This document shows positions 5,046 to 5,316 of a DNA stretch of 5,316 nt, piece by piece. The notes below the pieces were generated by a model. That model was not told where the DNA came from and searched no databases. It saw nothing but the letters and a program-made list of their open reading frames with translations. Positions within the stretch are counted from its first letter, which is position 1; every line of letters begins with the position of its first letter. The position numbers were made by a program, and so were the translations under genes. The stretch comes from an uncultured Oscillospiraceae bacterium (GTDB taxonomy: Bacteria > Bacillota > Clostridia > Oscillospirales > Oscillospiraceae). Location of the stretch: the NCBI GenBank assembly GCA_934659475.1, contig CAKUHX010000116.1, positions 1-5,316 on the forward strand, read 5' to 3'.

Positions 5046-5316
5046 TCACCCGTTTTTCGCGGGGGCGGACTTCTTTCTGCGCCGGAAGATATGGCTCAGG
5101 TCGTCGATCACCGAGTAGTACACCGGGGTGAACAGCAGGGTGATGGCGGTGGAGATGGTCATGCCGCTCATCATGGTGATGCCCATGTCGCTCATCATCT
5201 CGCTGGCCCCCTCGCTCATGCCCAGAGCCATGGGGAGCAGGGCCAGAATGGTGGTCAGGGTGGTCATCAGCACCGGGCGCACACGCAGGGGGCAGGCGTG
5301 GAGGATGGCCTCCTCC
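5046..5316 (-). CDS. RND-family efflux transporter, C-terminal end (partial)
   Basis: The last 89 residues of a large membrane pump whose start lies right of the window. The frame is open to the edge and reads EEAILHACPLRVRPVLMTTL, the conserved segment before the eleventh transmembrane helix of AcrB/HAE1-type RND transporters, followed by ILALLPMALG, a Met-rich SEGASEMMSDMGITMMSGM stretch and a final helix (TAITLLFTPVYYSVIDDL) with a short basic tail ending in KSAPAKNG. RND proteins export drugs, lipids or metals using the proton gradient. The apparent start at 5282 is an internal GTG and not the true start, because the homology continues upstream. Substrate and subfamily cannot be told from this fragment; the run of Met residues near the last helices is noted but these are hydrophobic-helix positions and do not prove metal export. 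Confidence 0.92.
   Translation of the reverse strand, partial: EEAILHACPLRVRPVLMTTLTTILALLPMALGMSEGASEMMSDMGITMMSGMTISTAITLLFTPVYYSVIDDLSHIFRRRKKSAPAKNG

Noticed and set aside
3811..5049. Long open frame on the minus strand opposite degV and DUF896 (412 codons)
   Set aside because: It lies antisense to two clear genes, runs through the terminator hairpin, and its translation has no recognisable domain; a GC-bias shadow.

Overview
The window looks like a GC-rich Firmicute of the class Clostridia, probably an Oscillospiraceae-type gut anaerobe (the Flavonifractor/Lawsonibacter/Intestinimonas kind). This is inferred from the strong G/C bias at third codon positions, strong AGGAG-type ribosome binding sites, a DUF896 (YnzC-type) gene and a YlmH-type S4 protein (both Firmicute hallmarks), a FeoA-FeoB fusion, and GC-rich intergenic hairpin repeats of a style I associate with that group. 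The exact genus cannot be fixed from the sequence alone.

Layout, left to right: (1) A truncated copy of a hairpin repeat (about 1-43, reading on the minus strand) lies just past the end of feoB. (2) A large minus-strand gene (59-2497) encodes a fused FeoA-FeoB ferrous iron transporter of 812 residues, with an unusual Cys-x2-Cys-x2-Cys cluster in the linker between the two modules. (3) A 240-bp divergent control region (2498-2737) holds one sigma-A-type promoter for each direction; the feoB promoter carries a perfect 8+8 palindrome across its predicted start site, a likely metalloregulator operator. (4) A plus-strand gene (2738-3535) encodes a YlmH-family S4 RNA-binding protein. (5) A 211-bp spacer (3536-3746) is filled by nested inverted repeats, including a second copy of the hairpin repeat seen at the left edge. 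(6) A small DUF896 gene (3747-4028) follows. (7) A very good extended -10 promoter begins right at the DUF896 stop codon and drives a DegV-family lipid-binding protein gene (4117-4983). (8) A perfect 13-bp terminator hairpin, T-rich on both strands, separates degV from (9) the C-terminal end of an RND-family efflux pump gene that enters from the right on the minus strand (5046-5316).

Functionally this is mostly housekeeping: iron uptake, ribosome-associated RNA binding, fatty acid handling and efflux, each probably in its own transcription unit. No mobile element with a transposase, CRISPR array, tRNA or rRNA was seen. The items most worth a second look are the repeat-filled 3536-3746 region with its sister copy after feoB, the feoB operator, and the Cys cluster in the FeoA-FeoB linker. 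I do not see convincing evidence of a wholly new multi-gene system.
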